This document shows positions 16,567 through 23,654 of a DNA stretch of 33,435 bases, in pieces. This DNA is from Paracoccus binzhouensis. Its GTDB lineage: Bacteria > Pseudomonadota > Alphaproteobacteria > Rhodobacterales > Rhodobacteraceae. The number at the start of each line of letters is the position of its first letter. Position 1 is the first letter of the stretch. The stretch is from positions 1 through 33,435 of the forward strand of contig NZ_JAEHFP010000042.1 of assembly GCF_016446475.1 (NCBI RefSeq). The letters are read 5' to 3'. Position numbers and translations under genes: made by a program. Below the pieces are notes generated by a model. The model saw nothing but the letters and a program-made list of their open reading frames with translations, made no database searches and was not told where the DNA came from.

Positions 16567-17562
16567 TTAGACTTTCGCCCCGGCCGGGGCGAGTTCCTGA
16601 TGATTGACGATGCGGCTTGGCGGGATCTCGCGGCCGGCCAGGTAATCGACGATGCCCTGCGCGGCCTCGATGCCGACGCGGGTGTTGGCGGCCGCGGTCA
16701 CGCCGCCGATATGCGGGGTCAGGACCAGCCGCATGTCGGTCCAGAACGGATGATCCGGCGCCGGCGGCTCCTTGGCGAAGGTGTCCAGGCCGGCGCCGCC
16801 GATGCGGTTTTCCCGCAGCGCCGCCAGCAGCGCGTCCTCGTCGATCAGGCCGCCGCGGGCGGTGTTGACGATGATTGCGTCCGGGCGCATCAGCGCCAGC
16901 CGCTCGGCATTGATCAGGTGGCGCGTCCGGGGCGTCAGCGGGCTGTGCAGGCTGATGATGTCGCTGCCGGCGATCAGCGTGTCCAGGTCGTCGATGCGGG
17001 TGACGCCCTCGGCCTCGAAGACCTCGGCCGGGCAGAAGGGATCATAGGCCGAGACCGCGATGCCGAAGGACCGGGCGAAGCGCGCCGTCTGCCGGGCAAT
17101 GGCGCCGAAGGCCACCAGCCCCATGGTCGAGCCGGCCAGTTCCCGGCCCTGGAAGCCCGGCTTTTCCCAGCGTCCCTCGCGCAGGCCGCGATCCAGGGGC
17201 ACGATCCTCTTGGCCACCGCGAACAGCAGCGCCATGGCATGTTCCGCGACCGAGACGGCGTTGGCGCCCGCGGCGACCAGCACCGGGATGCGGCGCGCGC
17301 TAGCGGCGGCGATGTCGATATTGTCGACGCCGGCCCCGTGCTTGGACAGCACCCGCACCCGCGGAGATGCGGCAAGAAATGCCTCGTCCAGCCGGCCCAT
17401 CCGCACCAGCACCCCGACCGGGTCGGCCTCGGCCGAGAATCGCCGCAGCGCTTCGCCCTCGGTATAGGGCGGCACATAGACGGGCCGGTAGCCGGCGCCG
17501 GTCAGGACGGCTTCGGCGGCCGGGGCCAGGTTCGGGCCGGTGATCAGAACGTTTTTCGACAT
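16567..17562 (-). CDS. D-2-hydroxyacid dehydrogenase family protein
   Basis: 331-residue NAD(P)-dependent oxidoreductase of the PGDH/glyoxylate reductase family. The catalytic triad is present: Arg236 (NTARGGL), Glu265 (TFAKEPP) and His284 (TPHIGGV). The substrate-loop motif KHGAGVDNID (74-83) is normal. The dinucleotide loop is unusual: the canonical GxGxxG is replaced by Ala151-Phe-Gly153-Ala-Ile-Ala156, though an acidic Asp174 downstream (SAYDPF) suggests NAD use. The start has GAGGGGGAT just upstream. First gene of the leftward operon with the RraA-like gene and tctCBA, divergent from a LysR gene. A role interconverting a 2-hydroxy and 2-oxo acid is likely; the exact substrate is unknown. 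Confidence 0.86.
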   Translation of the reverse strand: MSKNVLITGPNLAPAAEAVLTGAGYRPVYVPPYTEGEALRRFSAEADPVGVLVRMGRLDEAFLAASPRVRVLSKHGAGVDNIDIAAASARRIPVLVAAGANAVSVAEHAMALLFAVAKRIVPLDRGLREGRWEKPGFQGRELAGSTMGLVAFGAIARQTARFARSFGIAVSAYDPFCPAEVFEAEGVTRIDDLDTLIAGSDIISLHSPLTPRTRHLINAERLALMRPDAIIVNTARGGLIDEDALLAALRENRIGGAGLDTFAKEPPAPDHPFWTDMRLVLTPHIGGVTAAANTRVGIEAAQGIVDYLAGREIPPSRIVNHQELAPAGAKV

Positions 17563-17671
17563 ATCCCCCTCGGATCCGACATCGGTCAGATGACTGCCCT
17601 TCCGAATAAGGATTGTTTTGCTAAATGAAAGCGGATAATTCTGTCTTATAAATTCAGGAAGTCTTAATTAT
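17563..17671. promoter_or_regulatory. AT-rich divergent intergenic region, probable LysR-controlled promoters
   Basis: This 109-nt gap separates a leftward operon from a rightward LysR gene and is much richer in A+T than its surroundings. It holds GATAAT (17634-17639) on the + strand as a possible -10 and an inverted repeat ATAATT / AATTAT flanking the middle. LysR proteins often bind such T-N11-A dyads between divergent genes. Individual promoter elements could not be fixed with confidence. Confidence 0.4.
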
Positions 17672-18574
17672 ATGGATACGCGACAGCTGAAGACCCTGCT
17701 GGCCATTGCCGAAACCGGCAGCTTCGCGCGGGCGGCGCAGCAGGTTGCGCTGACGCCCTCGGCGGTCAGCCAGCAGATCCAAGCCCTTGAATCGGAAATC
17801 GGCGTCAGCCTGTTCAACCGGCAAAGCCGCCCGCCGACGCTGACCTCGGCCGGGCAGCAGATGGTCAAGGCCGCCGCCGATCTGGTCCGGGCGGCCGAAA
17901 ATGCCATCGACGCGGTGTCGGGGCGCCGGATCATCGGCACCTTCTCGATCGGATCGGTCCGCACCAGCGCCATCGGGCTGCTGCCGCAGGCGATCTCGCG
18001 GCTGGTGGCGAATCACCCGGACCTGCGCATCAAGCTGCATGTCGGCAGCTCGGAATCCATGATGCAGGACGTGATCGCCGGGCGGCTGGACACGGCGATG
18101 ATCGCCGAGCACAGCGTCATATCGCGGGATTTGCGCTGGAGCCCGTTCATCCGCGAGCCGCTGTTCCTGATCGCCCCGCCCGGCACCCCGGTCGGCGATC
18201 TGCGCAGCATGCTGGTGTCGCATCCCTATGTCCGCTTCCGCTCTGCCGTGCCCCTGGCCCGGCTGATCGAGGCCGAGCTGGGCCGGCTGAACCTGCCGCT
18301 GGTCGACATTGCCGAGATGGACACGATTTCGGCGATCACCGCCTGCGTGGCGAATGGCCTGGGCGTGTCGGTGGTGCCGCGCGTCGCCATTCTGGACACG
18401 CGCGAGGCGGTGGTGGCGATCCCCTTCGGCGAACCGGCGATCCATCGGGCCATCGGGCTGATCCAGATCCAGAACAGCCCGCGCGCCGGCCTGATCGCCG
18501 AGCTGCACGGGAAGCTGGCCGAGGTCAGCGGCGAATACGGCATCGCGCGCGACGACCGGGCCGCCGCGCCCTGA
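17672..18574 (+). CDS. LysR-family transcriptional regulator (local control of the hydroxyacid/TTT operon)
   Basis: 300-residue LysR-type regulator. The N-terminal helix-turn-helix spans about 3-62 (LKTLLAIAETGSFARAAQQV, then TPSAVSQQIQALE). The periplasmic-binding-like effector domain starts near 90 (GTFSIGSVRTSAIGLLP) and ends with NGLGVSVVPRVAILDTREAV. AGGAAG is about 10 nt before the ATG. It is divergent from the dehydrogenase gene, the usual arrangement for a LysR activator and its target, so it probably senses the acid imported by TctCBA. It is convergent with a second LysR gene, separated by 48 nt. Confidence 0.9.
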   Translation: MDTRQLKTLLAIAETGSFARAAQQVALTPSAVSQQIQALESEIGVSLFNRQSRPPTLTSAGQQMVKAAADLVRAAENAIDAVSGRRIIGTFSIGSVRTSAIGLLPQAISRLVANHPDLRIKLHVGSSESMMQDVIAGRLDTAMIAEHSVISRDLRWSPFIREPLFLIAPPGTPVGDLRSMLVSHPYVRFRSAVPLARLIEAELGRLNLPLVDIAEMDTISAITACVANGLGVSVVPRVAILDTREAVVAIPFGEPAIHRAIGLIQIQNSPRAGLIAELHGKLAEVSGEYGIARDDRAAAP

Positions 18575-18622
18575 TTGCCGCTCTGCTTGCCGGCATGGCC
18601 AGCGCCGGCCGGCTGTGGGCGC

Positions 18623-19570
18623 TCATCGCCGGGTGGTCCCGCCCTCGGCGGTCCTCTCGGCCACCTTCTCGCGGATGATCTCGAGGAAATGCCGCAGGGT
18701 GGGGGAGGGGTCGCCCCGGCGGTGGATCGCATAAAGCGGCACCTGCGGCGCGACGGGGGCGATGCTGCGGAACACCACGCCGGGCGGCGCCAGCTCGCGC
18801 ATGCTGTCCGGCAGCAGCGCCACGCCCATGTTCGCGCCGACCAGGCTCAGCAGCGACTGCACCTCGACCACCTGCTGGCGGATCTGCGGCGTGAAGCCGG
18901 CCTGCAGGCAGCATTGATGCAGGTAATCCGCGAATCGCGACTGGCGCAGGCCGAACATCACGAATGGCTGGTCGCGCAAGGCGTCCAGCGCCAGTGCCCC
19001 GTCTTGCGTCCCGTCTTGCGCCAGCGGATGCGCCCGCGGCAGGGCGATCATCACCTCCTCCTGCATGATCGGCTCGCGGTGCAGCCCCTCATGCTCGGGC
19101 GGCATGCGGAACAGGCAGATGTCGATGCGCCGCTCGACCAGCGCCTCGATCTGGGCCGAGGGCGTCAGTTCGTGCAGCTGCCATTCGACCTCGGGATAGC
19201 GATGGCGAAAGGTTTCCAGGGCGGTGGGAATCACCCCGACCAGCGACGAGCTGATGACGCCGATCTCCAGCCGCCCGACCTGGCCGCGGGCGGTCATCCG
19301 CGCATGCGAGACCGCCTTGTCCAGCTGTTCGAAGACCAGCGGCACCCGTTCCAGGAAGGCGCGGCCCGCTATGGTCAGCTCGACGCTGTGATGGCTGCGG
19401 CGGAACAGCTCGACCTGCAGCGCCTCCTCGAGCTGGCGGATCTGCTGGCTCAGCGGCGGCTGCGACATGTTCAGCCGCCGGGCGGCGCGGCCGAAATGCA
19501 GCTCTTCGGCCAGCACCAGGAAATAGCGCAGCGTGCGCAGGTTGAACTGCCTGATCTCTGCAAGGTTCAT
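18623..19570 (-). CDS. LysR-family transcriptional regulator (local control of the amidohydrolase/UbiD operon)
   Basis: 315-residue LysR-type regulator of the BenM/CatM/CbbR-like group. The DNA-binding domain includes LRTLRYFLVLAEELHFGRAA and LNMSQPPLSQQIRQLEEALQ. The effector domain begins GRLEIGVISSSLVGVIP and contains VEVQSLLSLVGANMGVALLP. BenM-type proteins commonly sense aromatic acids or muconates, which fits the neighbouring decarboxylase genes (inference). It is divergent from the first amidohydrolase gene across a 175-nt gap and has its own strong promoter-like sequence. The C-terminus is polar and short. Start is the ATG at the family-length N-terminus. Confidence 0.9.
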   Translation of the reverse strand: MNLAEIRQFNLRTLRYFLVLAEELHFGRAARRLNMSQPPLSQQIRQLEEALQVELFRRSHHSVELTIAGRAFLERVPLVFEQLDKAVSHARMTARGQVGRLEIGVISSSLVGVIPTALETFRHRYPEVEWQLHELTPSAQIEALVERRIDICLFRMPPEHEGLHREPIMQEEVMIALPRAHPLAQDGTQDGALALDALRDQPFVMFGLRQSRFADYLHQCCLQAGFTPQIRQQVVEVQSLLSLVGANMGVALLPDSMRELAPPGVVFRSIAPVAPQVPLYAIHRRGDPSPTLRHFLEIIREKVAERTAEGGTTRR

Positions 19571-19603
19571 ATCGAAAACCTATCACCATGCCTTGAAAGC
19601 GAT

Positions 19604-19631
19604 ATTATACGTCTTGTTCTGCGCGTGCCAA
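19604..19631 (-). promoter_or_regulatory. Sigma70-type promoter for the second LysR gene, with an overlapping dyad
   Basis: On the - strand TTGGCA (19626-19631), a 16-nt spacer and a perfect TATAAT (19604-19609) lie about 33 nt upstream of the start codon. An inverted repeat TATC (19581-19584) / GATA (19601-19604) sits just downstream and touches the -10, a possible autoregulatory LysR site. Confidence 0.55.
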
Positions 19632-19701
19632 TCTGCCTGCAAGAGAAATCGCTGCCGTCGGCAAATGCGTCCACCGGGCGCGAGGGGGGCGCAGGGGTTG
19701 T

Positions 19702-19729
19702 CTCGGCCATCGGCCCCATGCGGGCCGAG
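19702..19729 (+). other. Alternative hairpins in the leader of the amidohydrolase operon
   Basis: CTCGGCC (19702-19708) pairs with GGCCGAG (19723-19729). The nested repeat CGGCCC (19711-19716) / GGGCCG (19722-19727) shares bases with it, so the two folds exclude each other. They end just before the AAGGAG ribosome site of the first amidohydrolase gene. A translational control role is possible but untested; GC-rich DNA produces such repeats by chance. Confidence 0.3.
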
Positions 19730-19745
19730 CAGAAGGAGACCAAGC

Positions 19746-20687
19746 ATGATCATTGATACCAGCTGCTATCCGACCGATCTGGTCGATCTGGCCTGGCAGC
19801 ATGACGGCGACCCGTTCACCGGCGAGCGCCTGATCCAGATGATGGACGGCCCCTACACGATCAACGGCAAGCCCCGCCGCATCGACAAGGCCTTCATCCA
19901 GCCGCCGCAGGGCAACACCATCTACACCTGGACCGATGGCGAGCTTTCGGGCTGCGAATCCATCGACGCCTACATGGCCTATACGCTGAAGATGGTTCAG
20001 ACATACCCGGACCGCTTCATCGGCTGCTTCGTCTACAATCCGCGCTGCGGGGTGCAGAACGGCGTCGAGGCCATCGAGCGCTATGTCACCGAGCATGGCT
20101 TCAAGATGGTGCAGTTCCAGGCGAACATGCACGCCTATCGCCCCGACCGCGCCAAGGACTGGCTGCGCCTGGCGCTGGACAAATGCGCCGAGCTCGGCGT
20201 GCTGGTCAAGGTCCATACCGGCGACGGGCCCTATTCCATCCCCTCGGAATGGATCCCGCTGATCAAGGAATATCCGCAGATCAACTTCATCATGGCGCAT
20301 TTCGGCGTCCAGACCGGCGGCGTCTACACCTTCGAGCCGTTCCAATGGGCGATGGAACTGCCGAACGTCTATTGCGAAAGCGGCTGGTGCCTGCAGTCGC
20401 GCATCGTCGAATTCGCCAAGGAGCTGCCGACCCACAAGATCCTTTACGGCTCGGACACGCCGCCGAACGAGCCGGGCATGTGGCTGAACCTGCTCGAGGT
20501 GCTGTGCCACGAGCCGCCGCAGGGCATGAACCTGTCCGAAGAGGTGCTCGAGGACTACCTGGGCAACAACCTGGCGCGGATGATCGGGATCGAGCCGACG
20601 CCGCATCCCGCGACCTACGAGGACGCCGTCGCCGAGCTTGAGCGCCACGGCATCGAGAACAAGCATTACCTCGCCACGCTCGCCTGA
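19746..20687 (+). CDS. Amidohydrolase-2 (ACMSD-like) paralog lacking the HxH metal motif
   Basis: 313-residue TIM-barrel protein of the amidohydrolase-2 family, which holds metal-dependent non-oxidative decarboxylases (ACMSD, gamma-resorcylate decarboxylase) and hydrolases. It is a close tandem paralog of the next gene: 43 of the first 60 residues are identical by hand count. The N-terminal metal motif IDTHLH of the partner is here IDTSCY (4-8 region), and the partner's Lys121 and His123 are Gln123 and Gln125. Later ligand positions remain: His157 (VHTGDG), His185 (MAHFG) and Asp237 (YGSDTPP). It is therefore probably a non-catalytic or altered subunit, perhaps paired with the downstream protein. 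AGAAGGAGACC precedes the ATG; the gap to the partner is 17 nt. Confidence 0.85.
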   Translation: MIIDTSCYPTDLVDLAWQHDGDPFTGERLIQMMDGPYTINGKPRRIDKAFIQPPQGNTIYTWTDGELSGCESIDAYMAYTLKMVQTYPDRFIGCFVYNPRCGVQNGVEAIERYVTEHGFKMVQFQANMHAYRPDRAKDWLRLALDKCAELGVLVKVHTGDGPYSIPSEWIPLIKEYPQINFIMAHFGVQTGGVYTFEPFQWAMELPNVYCESGWCLQSRIVEFAKELPTHKILYGSDTPPNEPGMWLNLLEVLCHEPPQGMNLSEEVLEDYLGNNLARMIGIEPTPHPATYEDAVAELERHGIENKHYLATLA

Positions 20688-20704
20688 CAGACCGGAGAAG
20701 AACA

Positions 20705-21610
20705 ATGATCATCGACACCCACCTGCATCCCACCAATCTGGTGGACGAGGCATGGCGGCATACGGGCGAGCCCTTCACCGGCGAGCGGATGCTGAAGCTG
20801 ATGGACGGCCCCTACATGATCAACGGCAAGCCGCGCCGCATCGACATGGGTTTCATCCAGCCGCCGCCCGGCAATACCGGCTATCGCGACGGCAACCGCC
20901 GCGGCCGCGAGGGCATCCGCGACTACATGTCCTATATCGCCGAGCTGTGCCAGAAATACCCTGACCGCTTCATCGGCAATTTCACCTTCAATCCGCGCTG
21001 GGGACCGGAGAACGGCGCCGCCGAGCTGGAATTCCACGTCAAGGAATACGGCTTCAAGATGCTGAAGCTGCATGCCAACATGCACGGCTATCGTCCCGAC
21101 CGCGCGCTGGAATGGCTGCGCCCGGCGATGAAGAAATGCGCCGAGCTGGGCGTGGTGGTGCTGATCCACACCGGCGACGGGCCCTATTCGATCCCGACGC
21201 AGTTCTATCCGATCATCCGCGAATTCCCGATGGTCAATTTCATCATCGGCCATTTCGGCATCCAGACCGGCGGCAACTATTCCTTCGAGGCCTTCTGGAT
21301 GGCGATGGACACCCCGAACGTCTATTGCGAATCCGGCTGGTGCTTCCAGTCGCGGATCGTGGAATTCGCCAAGCAGCTGCCGCCGCACAAGATCGTCTTC
21401 GGCACCGACTCGCCGCCCAACAACCCCGGCATGTGGCTGCGCGAGCTCGAGGTGCTGTGCTCGCCCGAGCCGCAGGGGATGAACCTCAGCGAGGACATCC
21501 TGGAAGACTATCTGGGCAACAATATCGCCCGCCTGATCGGTCTCGAGCCGACCAAGCCTCCCAAGGACTTGGCCGAGGCCGAGAAGCGCCTCAAGGCGAC
21601 CTACGTCTGA
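20705..21610 (+). CDS. Amidohydrolase-2 (ACMSD-like) metal-dependent hydrolase/decarboxylase
   Basis: 301-residue paralog of the preceding protein with a complete predicted metal site: His6 and His8 (IDTHLHP), His155 (IHTGDG), His183 (IGHFG) and Asp235 (FGTDSPPN), with Lys121 and His123 in LKLHANMH. The family binds Zn or another divalent metal at the barrel mouth and cleaves C-N bonds, lactones or carboxyl groups. Conserved surface stretches shared by both paralogs (FTGERM, NGKPRRID, CESGWC, GMNLSE, DYLGNN) suggest a common fold and interface. It lies between its partner and a UbiD-type decarboxylase gene. The precise reaction cannot be deduced; hydrolysis of a lactone or cyclic amide, or a decarboxylation, are all possible. 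Confidence 0.87.
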   Translation: MIIDTHLHPTNLVDEAWRHTGEPFTGERMLKLMDGPYMINGKPRRIDMGFIQPPPGNTGYRDGNRRGREGIRDYMSYIAELCQKYPDRFIGNFTFNPRWGPENGAAELEFHVKEYGFKMLKLHANMHGYRPDRALEWLRPAMKKCAELGVVVLIHTGDGPYSIPTQFYPIIREFPMVNFIIGHFGIQTGGNYSFEAFWMAMDTPNVYCESGWCFQSRIVEFAKQLPPHKIVFGTDSPPNNPGMWLRELEVLCSPEPQGMNLSEDILEDYLGNNIARLIGLEPTKPPKDLAEAEKRLKATYV

Positions 21611-21617
21611 GGACAGG

Positions 21618-21642
21618 GGTGCGGGGTTCCCGGCCCCGCACC
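21618..21642 (+). other. Intercistronic hairpin between the second amidohydrolase gene and the UbiD-type gene
   Basis: Perfect 9-bp repeat GGTGCGGGG (21618-21626) / CCCCGCACC (21634-21642) with a 7-nt loop, in the 58-nt gap. It is followed by TTCCCCCG, not a T-run, so it is a stability or partial-termination element rather than a standard terminator. Confidence 0.45.
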
Positions 21643-21668
21643 TTCCCCCGAACCGAACGGACAGGACC

Positions 21669-23033
21669 ATGCGCCAGGATTTCCAAGCCTTCGCCCGCGA
21701 CTATCGCGACCGCTTTCCGCAGGATGTGCTGCATGTGCCGACACCGCTGGGCTGCGGGCAGGACGTGACGGCGCTGGTCGAGGATCTGGCCCGGCAGGGC
21801 AGGGCGCCCATGCTGTCCCTGGACAGCGTGCCGGGCTGCGCCTTTCCGCTGGTGACGAATGTCTTCGCCTCGCGCGAACGGATCGCCCGGATCATGGGCA
21901 CGGATCTGGCGAACCTGTATGCCGAATACCAGCGCCGCGCCAATGCGCCGATCGCACCGGCCCATGTCGACAGCGGCCCGGTGACCGAGGTGGTGACCGA
22001 GGGCGATGCCGTCGATCTGGACCAGATCCCGATGATCCGGCATTTCGACAGCGACCGTGGCCCCTATGTCACCAATGCCATCATCGTGGCCGAGGATCCG
22101 GACACCGGCGTCGCGAACCTCAGCTATCACCGTTCCATGCGCCATGCCCGCAATGCCCTGGCGACCAGCCTGCATTCGCGCGGCCATCTGTGGCGCATGT
22201 ATCAGATCGCGCGCGAGGCCGGCCGGCCGCTGCCCGTGGCCATGGTCATCGGCGCGCATCCGCTGTTCATGCTGGCCGCCTCGGCCCGCGTGGCCTTCGG
22301 CACCGATGAACGCGCCATCGCCGGCGCACTGATGGGCGAGGCCCTGCAAGTCGTGCGCACGCCCCGCCATGGTATCGGCGTGCCGGCGGCGGCCGAATTC
22401 GTTCTGGAAGGCCATCTCGACCCCGAGGCGCATGTGGCCGAGGGCCCCTTCGGCGAATTCTCGGGCTACAGCTCGGACCGCTCGACCAACACGCTGTTCC
22501 ATGTCCAGGCGGTGCTGCGCAAGCGCGAGCCCTGGCTGGTCGACGTGGTCGGCGGCGCCACCGACGAACACCTGAACCTGGCCCGCCTGCCGCGCGAGGC
22601 CGAGATGTCCGAGAAGCTCAAGGCCCGCTTCCCGGCGGTGACGCGGCTGCATTACCCGACCTCGGGCACGCATTTCCACGCCTATGTCGCGCTCAGGCAA
22701 AGCCGCCCGGGCGAGGCGCGGCAGGTGATGCTGGGCCTGCTGGGCTGGGACCCCTATCTGAAGACCGTGATCGCGGTCGACGAGGACGTCGACGTGGTGC
22801 AGGACAGCCAGGTGCTCTGGGCGCTGGCCACGCATTTCCAGCCGCATCGCGACATGTTCAGCATCGACGGCCTGCCCGGCAGCCCGCTGGACCCGTCCTC
22901 GACCGCCGACGGCACCACCTCGCGGCTGGCGCTGGACGCGACGCGCGGGCCGGATTTCCACGGCATCCGCGCCACGCTGTCGCCCGAGGCGCGGGCGCGG
23001 GCCGCCGAGATCCTGCGGGGGGCGGGCGCATGA
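21669..23033 (+). CDS. UbiD-family prFMN-dependent (de)carboxylase
   Basis: 454-residue member of the UbiD family, which uses prenylated FMN to decarboxylate aromatic, heteroaromatic or alpha,beta-unsaturated acids. The sequence keeps the core: the prFMN/metal region VANLSYHRSM with Asn150 and Arg155, and AEGPFGEFSGY in which Glu258 and Glu263 match the Fdc1 Glu277/Glu282 pair and Arg155 matches its Arg173. Length is close to that of catabolic members. It sits inside a transporter/amidohydrolase operon rather than with ubiquinone genes, so it is probably catabolic. The next gene, UbiX, overlaps by 4 nt (ATGA) and would supply the cofactor. The substrate acid is unknown. Confidence 0.92.
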   Translation: MRQDFQAFARDYRDRFPQDVLHVPTPLGCGQDVTALVEDLARQGRAPMLSLDSVPGCAFPLVTNVFASRERIARIMGTDLANLYAEYQRRANAPIAPAHVDSGPVTEVVTEGDAVDLDQIPMIRHFDSDRGPYVTNAIIVAEDPDTGVANLSYHRSMRHARNALATSLHSRGHLWRMYQIAREAGRPLPVAMVIGAHPLFMLAASARVAFGTDERAIAGALMGEALQVVRTPRHGIGVPAAAEFVLEGHLDPEAHVAEGPFGEFSGYSSDRSTNTLFHVQAVLRKREPWLVDVVGGATDEHLNLARLPREAEMSEKLKARFPAVTRLHYPTSGTHFHAYVALRQSRPGEARQVMLGLLGWDPYLKTVIAVDEDVDVVQDSQVLWALATHFQPHRDMFSIDGLPGSPLDPSSTADGTTSRLALDATRGPDFHGIRATLSPEARARAAEILRGAGA

Positions 23034-23626
23034 ACGCCCATGCCATCCCGCGCGGGCCCGGCCGCCCCCGGATGGCGGTGGGGATCAGCGGCGCTTCGGG
23101 CGTGGTCTACGGCCTGCGCCTGCTGGAACTGTTGCGCGAGCTGGGGGTCGAAACCCATGTGACCGTCAGCCGCGCCGCGCTGCTGACCATGATGCACGAA
23201 ACCGACCTGAAGCTTTCGGACATCGAGGCGCGGGCGGATGTGCTGTATCGCTCGGACGACGTGGCGGCCTCGATCTCCAGCGGCTCGTTCCGCACCATGG
23301 GCATGATCGTCGCGCCCTGCTCGATGAAGACCCTGGCCGAGATCGCGCAGGGCGTCACCTCGAGCCTGATCAGCCGCGCGGCCGAGGTCACGCTGAAGGA
23401 ACGCCGCCGCCTGGTGCTGCTGGCGCGCGAGACGCCGCTGACCGAAAGCCATTTGCGGAACATGCTGGCCGTGACGCGCATGGGGGGCATCATCGCGCCC
23501 CCGGTCCCGGCCTTCTACACGCGGCCCGCCGGCATCGACGCGATGGTGGACCAGACGCTGGGCCGTGTCCTTGACCTGTTCGATCTGGACTGCGCCGGCG
23601 TGCGGCGCTGGGTCAAGGCGCCCTGA
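23030..23626 (+). CDS. ubiX: Flavin prenyltransferase
   Basis: 198-residue UbiX/Pad1-type enzyme that attaches dimethylallyl phosphate to FMN to make prFMN, the cofactor of UbiD enzymes. It has the N-terminal flavin motif VGISGASGVVYGLRLL (17-32), the segment APCSMKTLAEIAQG, and the C-terminal LLARETPLTESHLRNMLAVTRMGG with PPVPAFYTRP, all diagnostic. About 14 residues precede the conserved core; a later start at Met15 is possible, but the ATGA overlap with the upstream gene supports the longer form. Its coupling to the decarboxylase implies dedicated cofactor supply. Confidence 0.95.
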   Translation: MNAHAIPRGPGRPRMAVGISGASGVVYGLRLLELLRELGVETHVTVSRAALLTMMHETDLKLSDIEARADVLYRSDDVAASISSGSFRTMGMIVAPCSMKTLAEIAQGVTSSLISRAAEVTLKERRRLVLLARETPLTESHLRNMLAVTRMGGIIAPPVPAFYTRPAGIDAMVDQTLGRVLDLFDLDCAGVRRWVKAP

Positions 23627-23654
23627 TTTTCTTCAACCTTGGGAGGGTATAACC

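Noticed and set aside
18589..18609. Hairpin GCCGGC/GCCGGC between the convergent LysR genes
   Set aside because: Only a 6-bp self-complementary GC stem with no T-run on either strand; expected by chance at this base composition.
21669..23626. UbiD/UbiX pair as ubiquinone biosynthesis genes
   Set aside because: The pair is inside an operon with a permease, hydrolases and a metal chaperone and is not near other quinone genes, so a catabolic role is more likely.
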